Numbered from the stretch's first letter, positions 1-5,671 are shown. The stretch is DNA of 6,679 nucleotides from an uncultured Treponema sp. (GCA_937901865.1 CALDID010000262.1:1-6679), one strand, 5' to 3'. Notes: generated by a model not told the origin, from the sequence alone. Numbers and translations: made by a program.

Positions 1-175
1 TGCCGATAGGAAACTTGACGGCAAAGAAAAAGAGAATTACGACAAAATCGTGGAGATGCTCACGGTGAAAAAGACGGCAGAAAAAACTGTTTCCGCAGAG
101 CTGATTTCTCGCGCCGCCCCGCAACAAAAGCAGGAAACGCATATTGCACTTGCTGATATAGAAGATAATTGGTAG
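1..175 (+). CDS. C-terminal end of an unrecognised protein (5' truncated by window edge)
   Basis: Reading from base 2 gives 57 codons without a stop, ending in TAG at 173-175. The peptide is hydrophilic and Lys/Glu-rich at first (begins ADRKLDGKEKENYDK), then has an Ala/Gln-rich stretch (RAAPQQKQETH) and ends in ALADIEDNW. I see no catalytic motif and no membrane segment. It looks like a flexible tail of a larger cytoplasmic protein whose main domain lies to the left, and I do not recognise the family. Codon use and GC level match the kinase downstream, so it is probably a native gene. No terminator hairpin lies between its stop and the next promoter only ten bases on, so read-through into the kinase operon is possible. 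The alternative is that it is a chance open frame, because only a short stretch is visible. Confidence 0.55.
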   Translation, partial: ADRKLDGKEKENYDKIVEMLTVKKTAEKTVSAELISRAAPQQKQETHIALADIEDNW

Positions 176-184
176 CGAATTCCC

Positions 185-215
185 TTGTGAAAGTGTGCAA
201 ATCTCGTGATATAAT
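185..215 (+). promoter_or_regulatory. Extended -10 sigma-70-type promoter for the kinase operon
   Basis: A perfect TATAAT (210-215) is preceded by TGA, so the extended -10 dinucleotide TG is in place at 207-208. A TTGTGA at 185-190 can serve as -35, but its spacing of 19 bases is longer than the ideal 17; the TG element would compensate. Transcription should begin near base 222, giving a leader of about 40 bases before the ATG at 264. No clear operator or riboswitch fold is visible in that leader. Confidence 0.7.
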
Positions 216-253
216 AGAGAATAACGGAATGCACTTGAAATTAAGCGTGCGGC

Positions 254-260
254 AGGGGGA
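254..260 (+). promoter_or_regulatory. Ribosome binding site of the hybrid kinase
   Basis: AGGGGGA ends three bases before ATG 264. That spacing is tight, so the in-frame ATG at 273 (residue 4), at a more usual distance, could share or take over initiation. The protein would differ by only three residues. Confidence 0.55.
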
Positions 261-263
261 ACT

Positions 264-3200
264 ATGGAAACAATGATAGAAGATTCTTTTATGCGAACTG
301 GGTGGCGCGAGCGTCTGCCGTGTTTTGTTTTGGCGACGGTGTGCGCTCTTGGGGTGATGCTTTGCCGCACGACTTCTGCGTCGGTGATTTTGGTCGGGGA
401 TTTCCGCTTTGCGTACAGCGATATTTTCATCATTCTTGCGTCGGCGATTGGCGGAATGGGCTGCGGACTGATTGCGTTTGCCGAGTTGTTTGTGTCTGAA
501 ATGTGCAAGCTGCACGGCGATTTTATTGGGCTGTACGCGCTCGTAACGTATTTGTCGCTCGTTCCGCTTTCTGCGAGGCTTGCGTATCAAGGCGCGTTCT
601 GCACAAAGAAAAAATATCTGCCGCTGTGTGCTGTCCTGCTTTCGCTTTTGCTTGCGTTCTTTTGGTTTCTCACGTTCACGGTAATGAAAGACACAGTGCT
701 TGAGGAAAACAGATTTCGAGAGCTTTCGTTTTTTATCCATTTCATTGACGCACTCCCCGAATGTAGCATTTCAACCGTTCTCATTGCGCTCTATTTCCGT
801 TTTGCAAGCGATAATCTCAAGCTCAAGCTAGGCTCTGGCTGGCTGTACACTGCACAATATTGCACCTGCACACGCCAGAAATATATTCTCGGCGCAAAAA
901 TTACCGCGATTTCACTCGGCGAGGCGTTCTGCATTACGATTGCGGCTATCATTTTCAGTGATGTGCAAATGGCGATTTCGCAGGGGTGGACGATTCATAT
1001 TCACTGTGTTCTTATGCTGTGGCGACAGAATTTGCAGTTGGGAATGATGTTGGTGTGTATCGCAGTTCCCGTGGCGTATCTGTTTAATCGCTATGTTCTC
1101 AAGTACGTTGTAACGCCGATTAACGCGATGTCGGTGATTGCGGGGAAATATTTTGAGGGCGAAAAAACGGTATCATTCCCCGACCTCGATATTCACACGG
1201 GCGACGAAATCGAACAGTTGTATAAGAGTTTGCGAAAGATGACGCGCGATATGGAAGGCTATCTCGATATGTGGGAAAAACAAGCAAAACTCGAAAGCGA
1301 GCTGAAAATTGCGGCGGAAGCGAGCAAGGCGAAAAGCGATTTCTTATCGTCGATGAGCCACGAAATCCGTACGCCGATTAACGCGGTTTTAGGCTTGGAC
1401 GAGATGATTTTGCGCGAGGCTGACGACGACGTGATTCAAGGCTATGCGCGCGATATTCAGTCGAGTTCGCGAATGCTCTTGGCGATTATCAATGATATTC
1501 TTGATTTCTCCAAAATCGAAGCGGGCAAAATGGAGATTATTCCTGCCGATTACGATTTGAGCGCGCTCGTTGCCGACCTTGTGAATATGATTTCTGCGCG
1601 CGCCGAAAAAAAGGGGCTTGCGCTCATCGTGCATGTGGACGAGAACACGCCGCATTTGCTCACGGGCGACGACACACGGCTCAAGCAGTGCATTCTCAAT
1701 ATTCTCACGAACGCCGTAAAATACACGCGGACGGGCAGCGTTACGCTCGATATTTCTGCCGAAAAGACCGCCGAAAACCGCATTGCGCTCACGGTTCGCG
1801 TTACGGATACGGGCATCGGAATCAAGGCGGAAGACCTCGAAAAGCTCTATATGCCGTTTCAGCGAATCGAGGAAAAGCGCAACCGCGGCATTGAGGGCAC
1901 GGGGCTTGGAATGAGCATTGTGCAAAGTTTGCTTTCCGCAATGGAAAGCCGCCTTGAAGTCAAAAGCGTGTACGGCGAGGGAAGCACATTCGGCTTTACG
2001 GTGGCGCAGGACGTGCGAAGCTGGGAGGCAATCGGCGACTGGCGGGCGACAAAGGAAAAATGCGCATCTGCTGCGGGGCGATATACCGAGAGTTTCCAAG
2101 CTCCCGCCGCGCACATTCTTGTGATTGACGACACGCCGATGAATCTCACCGTGATAACTGCGCTTCTCAAAGCGACGCGGATTCAGATTGACACGGCGGG
2201 CAGTGCGGCGGACGCGCTCACGATGGCACACGATAAGCCGTATCATCTCATTTTTGCTGACCATCTTATGCCCAAAATGGACGGAATCGAGTTCCTGCAC
2301 GCGCTTCGAGCGGACGCGACTTCGGCGAACAATGCGACGGCGTGTATTGCGCTCACGGCGAACGCTGTTTCGGGGGCGCGCGAAATGTATTTGCGAGAGG
2401 GATTTGCTGGCTATTTGTCGAAGCCTGTGGAAAGCGTTGCGCTTGAAGAATTGCTGTCGCGAAATCTGCCCGAAAAGCTCGTGTTGCACAAAGGAGATGC
2501 GGGATATGCGGAAATCGGCACATGGGACGGCAAGGAGAGGCGAAAGCACGGAAATTCGGCGAGCGATGCGCTTTTGGGCGAGGTGTTCAAGCTCAACATT
2601 GCCGAAGCCCTCAAGAATTGCGGCACGCTCGACACGTTCAAAAGCACACTCTGCGTGTTTACCGACTCGATTGACGACAATGCGGCGGAGATTGAAACGG
2701 CGTTGAACGCGCACGATTGGGACACATTCACGATAAAAGTTCACGCGCTCAAAAGCTCGGCGCGTCTTATCGGCGCAACGGGTTTGAGCGAGAAAGCGCG
2801 CGCATTGGAGGCGGCAGGGAACGCACTTCGGCTCGCAAATGCGGCGGAAAATGTGGAGGCGATTATTTGCGATACGGAGAAAATGCTCTCGCAATACCGC
2901 GAATATGCGGCGCGACTTTTTCCGCTTGCCAAGCCTAATGCGATTGACGCGGATTTTGCCGCGCACGTTGAGAAAGTCGCTCCGAAAAAATTGCCGATTG
3001 CCGACGAGAAGTTGATTGACGCACTCCGCGCGCTCAAAGAAGTTGTTTCGGTTGCGGATTTTGACACAGCGGACGCGATTATTGCTGAATTGAGCGAATA
3101 TGAGCCGAGCGAGGAATATCGCGCGCTCTTTTCTGCGGTCGCGAAAGCCGTAAAGAACGTAGACGCCGCTGCTGTTGCCTCATTGTTGTCGCAGATATAG
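264..3200 (+). CDS. Membrane hybrid sensor histidine kinase (HAMP-HisKA-HATPase-REC-Hpt)
   Basis: A 978-residue membrane sensor expected to autophosphorylate on His and relay phosphate His-Asp-His. Residues 18-276 hold about six or seven hydrophobic segments (near 18-35, 53-75, 87-103, 117-141, 165-181, 208-232, 257-276), with no large extracellular domain. A HAMP-like linker follows at about 280-335 (P285, then DEIEQL at 314-319). The HisKA H-box SSMSHEIRTP places the phospho-His at 366. HATPase motifs are the N-box around N483, DTGIGI (515-520) and GTGLGM (545-550). The receiver (617-735) has D622/D623, phospho-Asp 666 (FADHLMPKMDG), T698 and K720. The Hpt domain (about 770-880) has HALKSSARLIG with phospho-His 827. 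A helical tail (about 910-978) follows, as I recall in related anaerobe kinases. All key residues are present. No DNA-binding or enzymatic output domain, nor a separate response regulator, lies in the window, so the signal and final target are unknown. It is the first gene of an operon with the flavoprotein at 3216. Confidence 0.93.
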   Translation: METMIEDSFMRTGWRERLPCFVLATVCALGVMLCRTTSASVILVGDFRFAYSDIFIILASAIGGMGCGLIAFAELFVSEMCKLHGDFIGLYALVTYLSLVPLSARLAYQGAFCTKKKYLPLCAVLLSLLLAFFWFLTFTVMKDTVLEENRFRELSFFIHFIDALPECSISTVLIALYFRFASDNLKLKLGSGWLYTAQYCTCTRQKYILGAKITAISLGEAFCITIAAIIFSDVQMAISQGWTIHIHCVLMLWRQNLQLGMMLVCIAVPVAYLFNRYVLKYVVTPINAMSVIAGKYFEGEKTVSFPDLDIHTGDEIEQLYKSLRKMTRDMEGYLDMWEKQAKLESELKIAAEASKAKSDFLSSMSHEIRTPINAVLGLDEMILREADDDVIQGYARDIQSSSRMLLAIINDILDFSKIEAGKMEIIPADYDLSALVADLVNMISARAEKKGLALIVHVDENTPHLLTGDDTRLKQCILNILTNAVKYTRTGSVTLDISAEKTAENRIALTVRVTDTGIGIKAEDLEKLYMPFQRIEEKRNRGIEGTGLGMSIVQSLLSAMESRLEVKSVYGEGSTFGFTVAQDVRSWEAIGDWRATKEKCASAAGRYTESFQAPAAHILVIDDTPMNLTVITALLKATRIQIDTAGSAADALTMAHDKPYHLIFADHLMPKMDGIEFLHALRADATSANNATACIALTANAVSGAREMYLREGFAGYLSKPVESVALEELLSRNLPEKLVLHKGDAGYAEIGTWDGKERRKHGNSASDALLGEVFKLNIAEALKNCGTLDTFKSTLCVFTDSIDDNAAEIETALNAHDWDTFTIKVHALKSSARLIGATGLSEKARALEAAGNALRLANAAENVEAIICDTEKMLSQYREYAARLFPLAKPNAIDADFAAHVEKVAPKKLPIADEKLIDALRALKEVVSVADFDTADAIIAELSEYEPSEEYRALFSAVAKAVKNVDAAAVASLLSQI

Positions 3201-3215
3201 CAGAGAGGGAGAAAA

Positions 3216-3716
3216 ATGCGCAGAAAAGACAGAGAAGTAACGGATTTTGATGAGATTATCTCGATTTTGGAAAATTGCCGCGTGTTGCATTTGGCATTGA
3301 TAAGCGAGGGAAAGCCTTACGCCGTGCAGGTTAATTTTGGTTACGCGGTGAAAGAAATCGCGGGCGAAAAACGGCTGTTCGTGTATTTTCACGGAGCGGG
3401 CGAGGGCAAGAAAATCGACGCGATAAAGCAAAATTCCGCCGTGAGTTTTTGTGCGGAGCGTTTCGCGGAGGTTTCTGGCGGCGCAGAGGCGTGCAGTTGG
3501 ACGACGTTTTATGAAAGCGTCATCGGTTTTGGAAAAGCGAAAATCATTTCTGACGCACAGGAAAAAGCCGCGGCGATGGACACGATTATGCTGCACAACG
3601 GCTATCATTTGAGCGCAGGCGTTCGGTTTATCGCATACAACGCAATGGCTCTTGCAAAGACCGCCGTCGTTGCAATCGAAGTCGCCGAACTCACGGGCAA
3701 ACGCCACCAAAAATAA
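3216..3716 (+). CDS. Pyridoxamine 5'-phosphate oxidase family (NimA-like) flavoprotein
   Basis: A 166-residue, full-length split-barrel FMN-binding protein of the NimA / Pyridox_ox_2 group. Recognisable family blocks are YAVQVNFGYAV (35-45), LFVYFHGAGEGKKIDAIK (54-71), CSWTTFYESVIGFGKA (93-108) and the C-terminal AVVAIEVAELTGKRHQK. Family members bind FMN (some haem) and act in the cytoplasm as small reductases or oxidases; some Nim proteins reduce 5-nitroimidazoles to harmless amines. Whether this one does is not visible, so it should not be called a resistance gene on sequence alone. ATG 3216 is chosen because AGAGAGGGAG (3202-3211) sits four bases before it. The gene begins 15 bases after the kinase stop on the same strand with no promoter or terminator between, so it should be co-transcribed and may be part of the kinase's redox-related output. 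Its 3' region runs into a repeat array and then a terminator at 4042-4070. Confidence 0.9.
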   Translation: MRRKDREVTDFDEIISILENCRVLHLALISEGKPYAVQVNFGYAVKEIAGEKRLFVYFHGAGEGKKIDAIKQNSAVSFCAERFAEVSGGAEACSWTTFYESVIGFGKAKIISDAQEKAAAMDTIMLHNGYHLSAGVRFIAYNAMALAKTAVVAIEVAELTGKRHQK

Positions 3717-3740
3717 ATGTGCGCCGCGCATTTTTGGAGT

Positions 3741-3972
3741 CCAAAGACTTGGCGGGCAAAAAAAGATTGCAATGTTCTGCGCCCAAAGAGTTGGAAAGCA
3801 CCATTTCTGTCTCTTTTCTCTCTCCAAAGAGTTGGAAAGCAAAAATATCCGTCTATTTTCTGATTCCAAAGACTTGGAGAGCAAAAATATCCGTCTATTT
3901 TCTGATTTCAAACGCTTGGAGAGCAAAAATATCTGTCGATTTTCGTTTCCAAAGACTTGGCGGGCAAAAAAA
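3741..3972 (+). repeat. Six-unit array, 41-42 base period, core CCAAAGA(C/G)TTGG
   Basis: The 12-base core occurs at 3741, 3783, 3824, 3866, 3908 (degenerate, TCAAACGCTTGG) and 3949, at steps of 42, 41, 42, 42 and 41. The segments between cores are homologous, not unique: 3839-3865 and 3881-3907 are identical over 27 bases, the next is a close variant, and the first two are diverged. Units 1 and 6 share an outer variant, core plus CGGGC and a run of A. Each unit has dyad symmetry: TTGGA pairs with TCCAA, and inside it AAAATA pairs with TATTTT around a six-base loop. It lies between the flavoprotein stop and the operon terminator, so it should be transcribed as 3' UTR. The dyad also makes 14-residue peptide repeats appear on both strands, but 41-base steps break the frame, so I do not call a protein. 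Confidence 0.85.
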
Positions 3973-4023
3973 AGAAAAAAATGGGTCATACGAACTCGTT
4001 TCCGCCTTGCATTTTTTTGTAAA

Positions 4024-4038
4024 ACAGCCTTTGGCTGT
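4024..4038 (+). other. Small perfect hairpin ahead of the terminator
   Basis: ACAGCC-TTT-GGCTGT forms a six-base-pair stem with a three-base loop. No T run follows directly, so alone it is a weak terminator. It probably assists or protects the 3' end together with the hairpin at 4042-4064. Confidence 0.5.
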
Positions 4039-4041
4039 GTC

Positions 4042-4070
4042 ATTGCCGTACTTGATACGGCAATCTTTTT
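4042..4070 (+). terminator. Rho-independent terminator of the kinase-flavoprotein operon
   Basis: ATTGCCGTA, loop CTTGA, TACGGCAAT gives a nine-base-pair perfect stem, followed by C and five T (4066-4070). It is on the + strand after the repeat array and is the first good terminator after the stop at 3716, so it sets a 3' UTR of about 350 bases. Confidence 0.8.
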
Positions 4071-4091
4071 CTGCAATGCTCATTGAAAGCC

Positions 4092-4122
4092 AAAAAAAGA
4101 CCTGCCTCATAAAAGACAGGTC
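4092..4122 (-). terminator. Rho-independent terminator, leftward
   Basis: Read on the - strand, GACCTG and CAGGTC (4117-4122 and 4099-4104) form a six-pair stem, extendable by a T-G pair, and seven T follow (4098-4092). It faces the + strand operon terminator, so the two units converge here. It would have ended the gene whose remnant lies at 4165-4262. Confidence 0.72.
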
Positions 4123-4164
4123 GCAATAGAGGGTTTTGTCTGAATTGTTACAAATACATTGGTT

Positions 4165-4262
4165 TTATCGCTCCGTCATTACCTCCGTACCGTTTAATTT
4201 GCCGCACACACTTGCACTCAAATCGCACATATTGCTCACCTCCTCGCTGATTTCTTGATACA
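4165..4262 (-). pseudogene. Remnant of a second Rpn/PD-(D/E)XK nuclease gene (C-terminal fragment)
   Basis: The - strand reads YQEISEEVSNMCDLSASV, almost identical to residues 251-268 of the intact gene at 4597-5598. At DNA level 4205-4262 matches 4793-4850 with three differences in 58 bases. Beyond that match the tail differs: in the same frame it continues CGKLNGTEVMTER and stops at 4167-4165, and it lacks the Gly-Ile repeat tail of the intact copy. A shifted frame reads RQIKRYGGNDGAIKPMYL to a stop at 4150-4148 and also looks protein-like, so the true original frame of this distal part is uncertain. There is no start and no nuclease domain: homology breaks off at 4262, directly against the palindrome cluster. 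A leftward terminator follows at 4092-4122, as expected for a gene end. It is best read as a decayed paralogue after deletion of its 5' part. Confidence 0.72.
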
Positions 4263-4264
4263 AT

Positions 4265-4319
4265 ACAGTAGCGACACCCCATACAGTACTGTTTCGACAC
4301 CATGTACAGTACTGTATGG
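4265..4319. repeat. ACAGTACTGT palindrome cluster with 23-base tandem repeat and 14-base inverted repeat
   Basis: The perfect palindrome ACAGTACTGT occurs at 4283-4292 and 4306-4315 (extending to TACAGTACTGTA at 4305-4316), with a half-site TACAGTA at 4264-4270. Two tandem 23-base units (4270-4292, 4293-4315) share CGACACC followed by the palindrome, matching at 18 of 23 positions. CCATACAGTACTGT (4279-4292) is also the exact inverse of 4306-4319, giving a large dyad with a 13-base centre. The same palindrome lies upstream of the intact Rpn gene (5656-5671). Possible roles are an operator, a recombination site or a dispersed repeat; the sequence does not decide. Confidence 0.8.
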
Positions 4320-4330
4320 AATCAACCTAT

Positions 4331-4503
4331 CTACAATAATCTCAAACCATATTTTGTTCCGCGTCCTTTACCAAGCACTTGAATATATTTTTTTTCAATC
4401 AACGAAGCAGACAATCGAATCACTTTATCTTTGCTAAAACCTGTCTTTTCAGAAAACTGTTCGATACGGTTTCTTTGAATTCAAGTGTCTTATTCCCTCT
4501 CAT
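4331..4503 (-). pseudogene. Internally deleted AlbA_2 (Schlafen-type) ATP-binding/winged-helix regulator
   Basis: From ATG 4503 the - strand reads MRGNKTLEFKETVSNSFLK, which resembles the start of AlbA_2-domain proteins (TLEFKE and N-FLK are family hallmarks as I know them). After that the frame meets a stop within nine codons. In another frame the sequence then reads EKTGFSKDKVIRLSASLIEK followed by KYIQVLGKGRGTKYGLRLL and stops at 4333-4331. That is a typical C-terminal winged helix of the same protein class (recognition helix, then the GKGRGTKY wing). The 173 bases thus carry the two ends of a protein normally of several hundred residues, with the middle lost and the frame broken around 4445-4470. 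Whole AlbA_2 regulators bind nucleic acid or ATP and are frequent in defence islands; this one cannot make a functional product. The family is called by eye from short matches. Confidence 0.65.
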
Positions 4504-4513
4504 ATCGTCTATT

Positions 4514-4542
4514 ATTGTAGTATAAACACAACGTAAATGCAA
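4514..4542 (-). promoter_or_regulatory. Candidate promoter of the AlbA_2 remnant
   Basis: On the - strand TTGCAT (4542-4537) is followed after 17 bases by TACAAT (4519-4514). The predicted start point near 4507 leaves only about four bases before the ATG at 4503, and no Shine-Dalgarno is visible. This matches the near-leaderless layout of the intact Rpn gene. Confidence 0.45.
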
Positions 4543-4547
4543 CGAAA

Positions 4548-4584
4548 AAAAAATACGTCGCATTTGCGTTGCGGCGTATTTTTT
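4548..4584. terminator. Bidirectional terminator hairpin downstream of the Rpn gene
   Basis: A 15-pair stem (one G-T pair) joins 4548-4562 to 4570-4584 around a seven-base loop. A runs lie on one side and T runs on the other, so it can act on both strands; its position 12 bases after the Rpn stop makes it that gene's terminator. An imperfect inverted copy of its arm lies alongside at 4528-4543 (13 of 16 positions match the complement of 4557-4572), which would allow an alternative pairing. Confidence 0.8.
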
Positions 4585-4596
4585 CAAAATAGTTGT

Positions 4597-5598
4597 TTAT
4601 GAGTTAAGCGGATAATCCGACAGCAATTTGTTTAGATAATCTCTGTCTTTCACAGCCCTCTCAATATCCGCACTTCTACCATGCGAATAAAGGTTCGACA
4701 ACAAAGAAAACACCTTATCAGTTCCAAGCGTAATTCCACGCTCTACGCCTTGAGCAATGCCTCTTTCTATTCCCTGCTCAATGCCACGCTCCCACACACC
4801 TGCACTCAAATCACACATATTGCTCACCTCCTCGCTAATTTCTTGATACATCGCTATGCCGAACTTTGCTTCTAGTGCCTTGCATTTCTCAATTGCTTTC
4901 ATTTCGCCCAAGAAAAGCAAACTCAACATTTCAAGCAAATTACTTGCACCAGAACTACGTTTGTCCAAATTCACGAATATGACCGAAATCAAATCATAAT
5001 CACTCTTCTTGAACGCAGATTCAATGCTATTGCGTTTCTCTTCTCCCTCGATAATCTTCATTCCCAGATTGAAGCCGATTATCGTGTTTTTGACGCTTTC
5101 GGGCGGATTCATACAAATCCAAATCGTATAGACCTTTTTCAGCCCGTCGTAATCCTGCTTGTCAATTTCCGTGCCGAACTGCGAAGAAATTAGCCTTGAA
5201 GCATAATACACGCCGCGTTTTACCAGTGGATAACCGGGATTATACTTGTTCTGTGCTTCTATGTTTATTATAAGCTCAATTTGCTCGTTCGTCGAGGGCG
5301 CGAGGGCTGTAAATCGAATATCGTAATAAATTGTTCCTTCGTTCAGCGTTGCGTCTTCTGTATTTGTTCCGCGTATCGTCTTGCCGTTGGGGTGCAATGC
5401 GAATGTGCTAATATCGGGCTTCCCCTCGATGTAGCTTTCGATTTGTTCAATCGTGCAATCTTTGTATTCTTCAATGCAGCCTTTCATTATCCGCGCCAGT
5501 ATCGGCTTCTCGGACAGCAACAGCTTGCACTGTGTGTCATATCTAGCTCTAAGTTCCGCCGCATCTATGTCGTCTGCAAATTTCGCCGTGGTTATCAT
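4597..5598 (-). CDS. Rpn family / PD-(D/E)XK nuclease-transposase protein
   Basis: An intact 333-residue member of the Rpn/PDDEXK_2 group, which are DNA endonucleases related to YhgA-type transposases and reported to promote RecA-independent recombination in the E. coli Rpn proteins. The start ELRARYDTQCKLLLSEKPIL (residues 15-34) is typical. The nuclease core is visible as GTIYYDIRF with D93 and ELIINIEAQNKYNPGYPLVK with E114 and Q116. After about residue 268 comes a low-complexity tail of four-residue Gly-Ile units (RGIEQGIERGIAQGVERG), encoded by imperfect 12-base DNA repeats and prone to slippage. ATG 5598 is chosen because an in-frame TGA lies five codons upstream and family similarity begins at once, although there is no Shine-Dalgarno. 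The promoter -10 box ends six bases before it. A decayed paralogue lies at 4165-4262. It may be mobile or domesticated; no terminal inverted repeats or target duplications are evident around it. Confidence 0.88.
   Translation of the reverse strand: MITTAKFADDIDAAELRARYDTQCKLLLSEKPILARIMKGCIEEYKDCTIEQIESYIEGKPDISTFALHPNGKTIRGTNTEDATLNEGTIYYDIRFTALAPSTNEQIELIINIEAQNKYNPGYPLVKRGVYYASRLISSQFGTEIDKQDYDGLKKVYTIWICMNPPESVKNTIIGFNLGMKIIEGEEKRNSIESAFKKSDYDLISVIFVNLDKRSSGASNLLEMLSLLFLGEMKAIEKCKALEAKFGIAMYQEISEEVSNMCDLSAGVWERGIEQGIERGIAQGVERGITLGTDKVFSLLSNLYSHGRSADIERAVKDRDYLNKLLSDYPLNS
4793..4850. repeat. 58-base segment duplicated at 4205-4262
   Basis: This part of the intact Rpn gene (about codons 250-269, just before the Gly-Ile tail) matches 4205-4262 in the same orientation with three mismatches. 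The two copies are 588 bases apart. Recombination between them would delete the AlbA_2 remnant, one palindrome cluster and the end of the Rpn gene. Confidence 0.88.
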
Positions 5599-5604
5599 AC
5601 GGCG

Positions 5605-5633
5605 ATTATATCACTACTATGCATATAATACAA
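5605..5633 (-). promoter_or_regulatory. Extended -10 promoter of the Rpn gene, predicted leaderless start
   Basis: On the - strand TTGTAT (5633-5628), 17 bases, then a perfect TATAAT (5610-5605) preceded by TGA (extended -10). The usual distance of seven bases from the -10 box puts transcription start at 5598, the A of the ATG. The mRNA would have no leader, agreeing with the lack of a Shine-Dalgarno. The sequence TTGTATTATA recurs 57 bases further upstream (5690-5681), so a second, longer transcript is not excluded. Confidence 0.7.
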
Positions 5634-5655
5634 CGGCAAGTAAAAAGCGTATTTT

Positions 5656-5671
5656 GCTACAGTACTGTAGC
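5656..5671. repeat. 16-base perfect palindrome upstream of the Rpn promoter
   Basis: GCTACAGTACTGTAGC is self-complementary and carries the same ACAGTACTGT core as the cluster at 4265-4319. The flanking AGCGTCAC (5669-5676) also resembles AGCGACAC at 4270-4277. It sits about 22 bases upstream of the -35 box, a place suited to a regulator site. The 120-base gap between the Rpn start and the specificity-subunit stop (5599-5718) otherwise holds only AT-rich sequence and no convincing terminator for the specificity gene. Confidence 0.75.

Noticed and set aside
1389..2966. 525-residue - strand open frame inside the kinase gene
   Set aside because: It is an Arg-rich antisense shadow of a GC-rich gene with all kinase motifs on the + strand.
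3741..3972. CRISPR array in the evenly spaced CCAAAGACTTGG repeats
   Set aside because: The core is only 12 bases, the intervening segments are homologous (two are identical over 27 bases) rather than unique, and no cas gene is nearby.
3180..4076. 298-residue - strand open frame with similar peptide repeats
   Set aside because: It is antisense to the flavoprotein and crosses the terminator and the array. The repeats arise from dyad symmetry in the DNA, and there is no start signal.
3652..4129. Repeat proteins on the + strand over the array (14-residue SK-LESKNIRLF-type units)
   Set aside because: They overlap the flavoprotein end or have no ribosome binding site, run through the array and the operon terminator, and the 41-base steps break the repeat frame. 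The peptide repeat is a by-product of the DNA repeat.
4279..4319. LexA or CopY/BlaI-type operator
   Set aside because: The palindrome TACAGTACTGTA has ACAG outward of CTGT and a four-base centre, which fits neither the CTGT-N8-ACAG LexA box nor the TACA-N2-TGTA cop/bla box, so no regulator family is assigned.
4255..4437. 60-residue + strand open frame across the palindrome cluster
   Set aside because: It has no ribosome binding site or family resemblance, and the same bases carry recognisable remnants on the - strand.
4597..5598. Insertion sequence with the Rpn-type protein as transposase
   Set aside because: I could not find terminal inverted repeats or a target-site duplication bracketing the gene, so only the gene is annotated.
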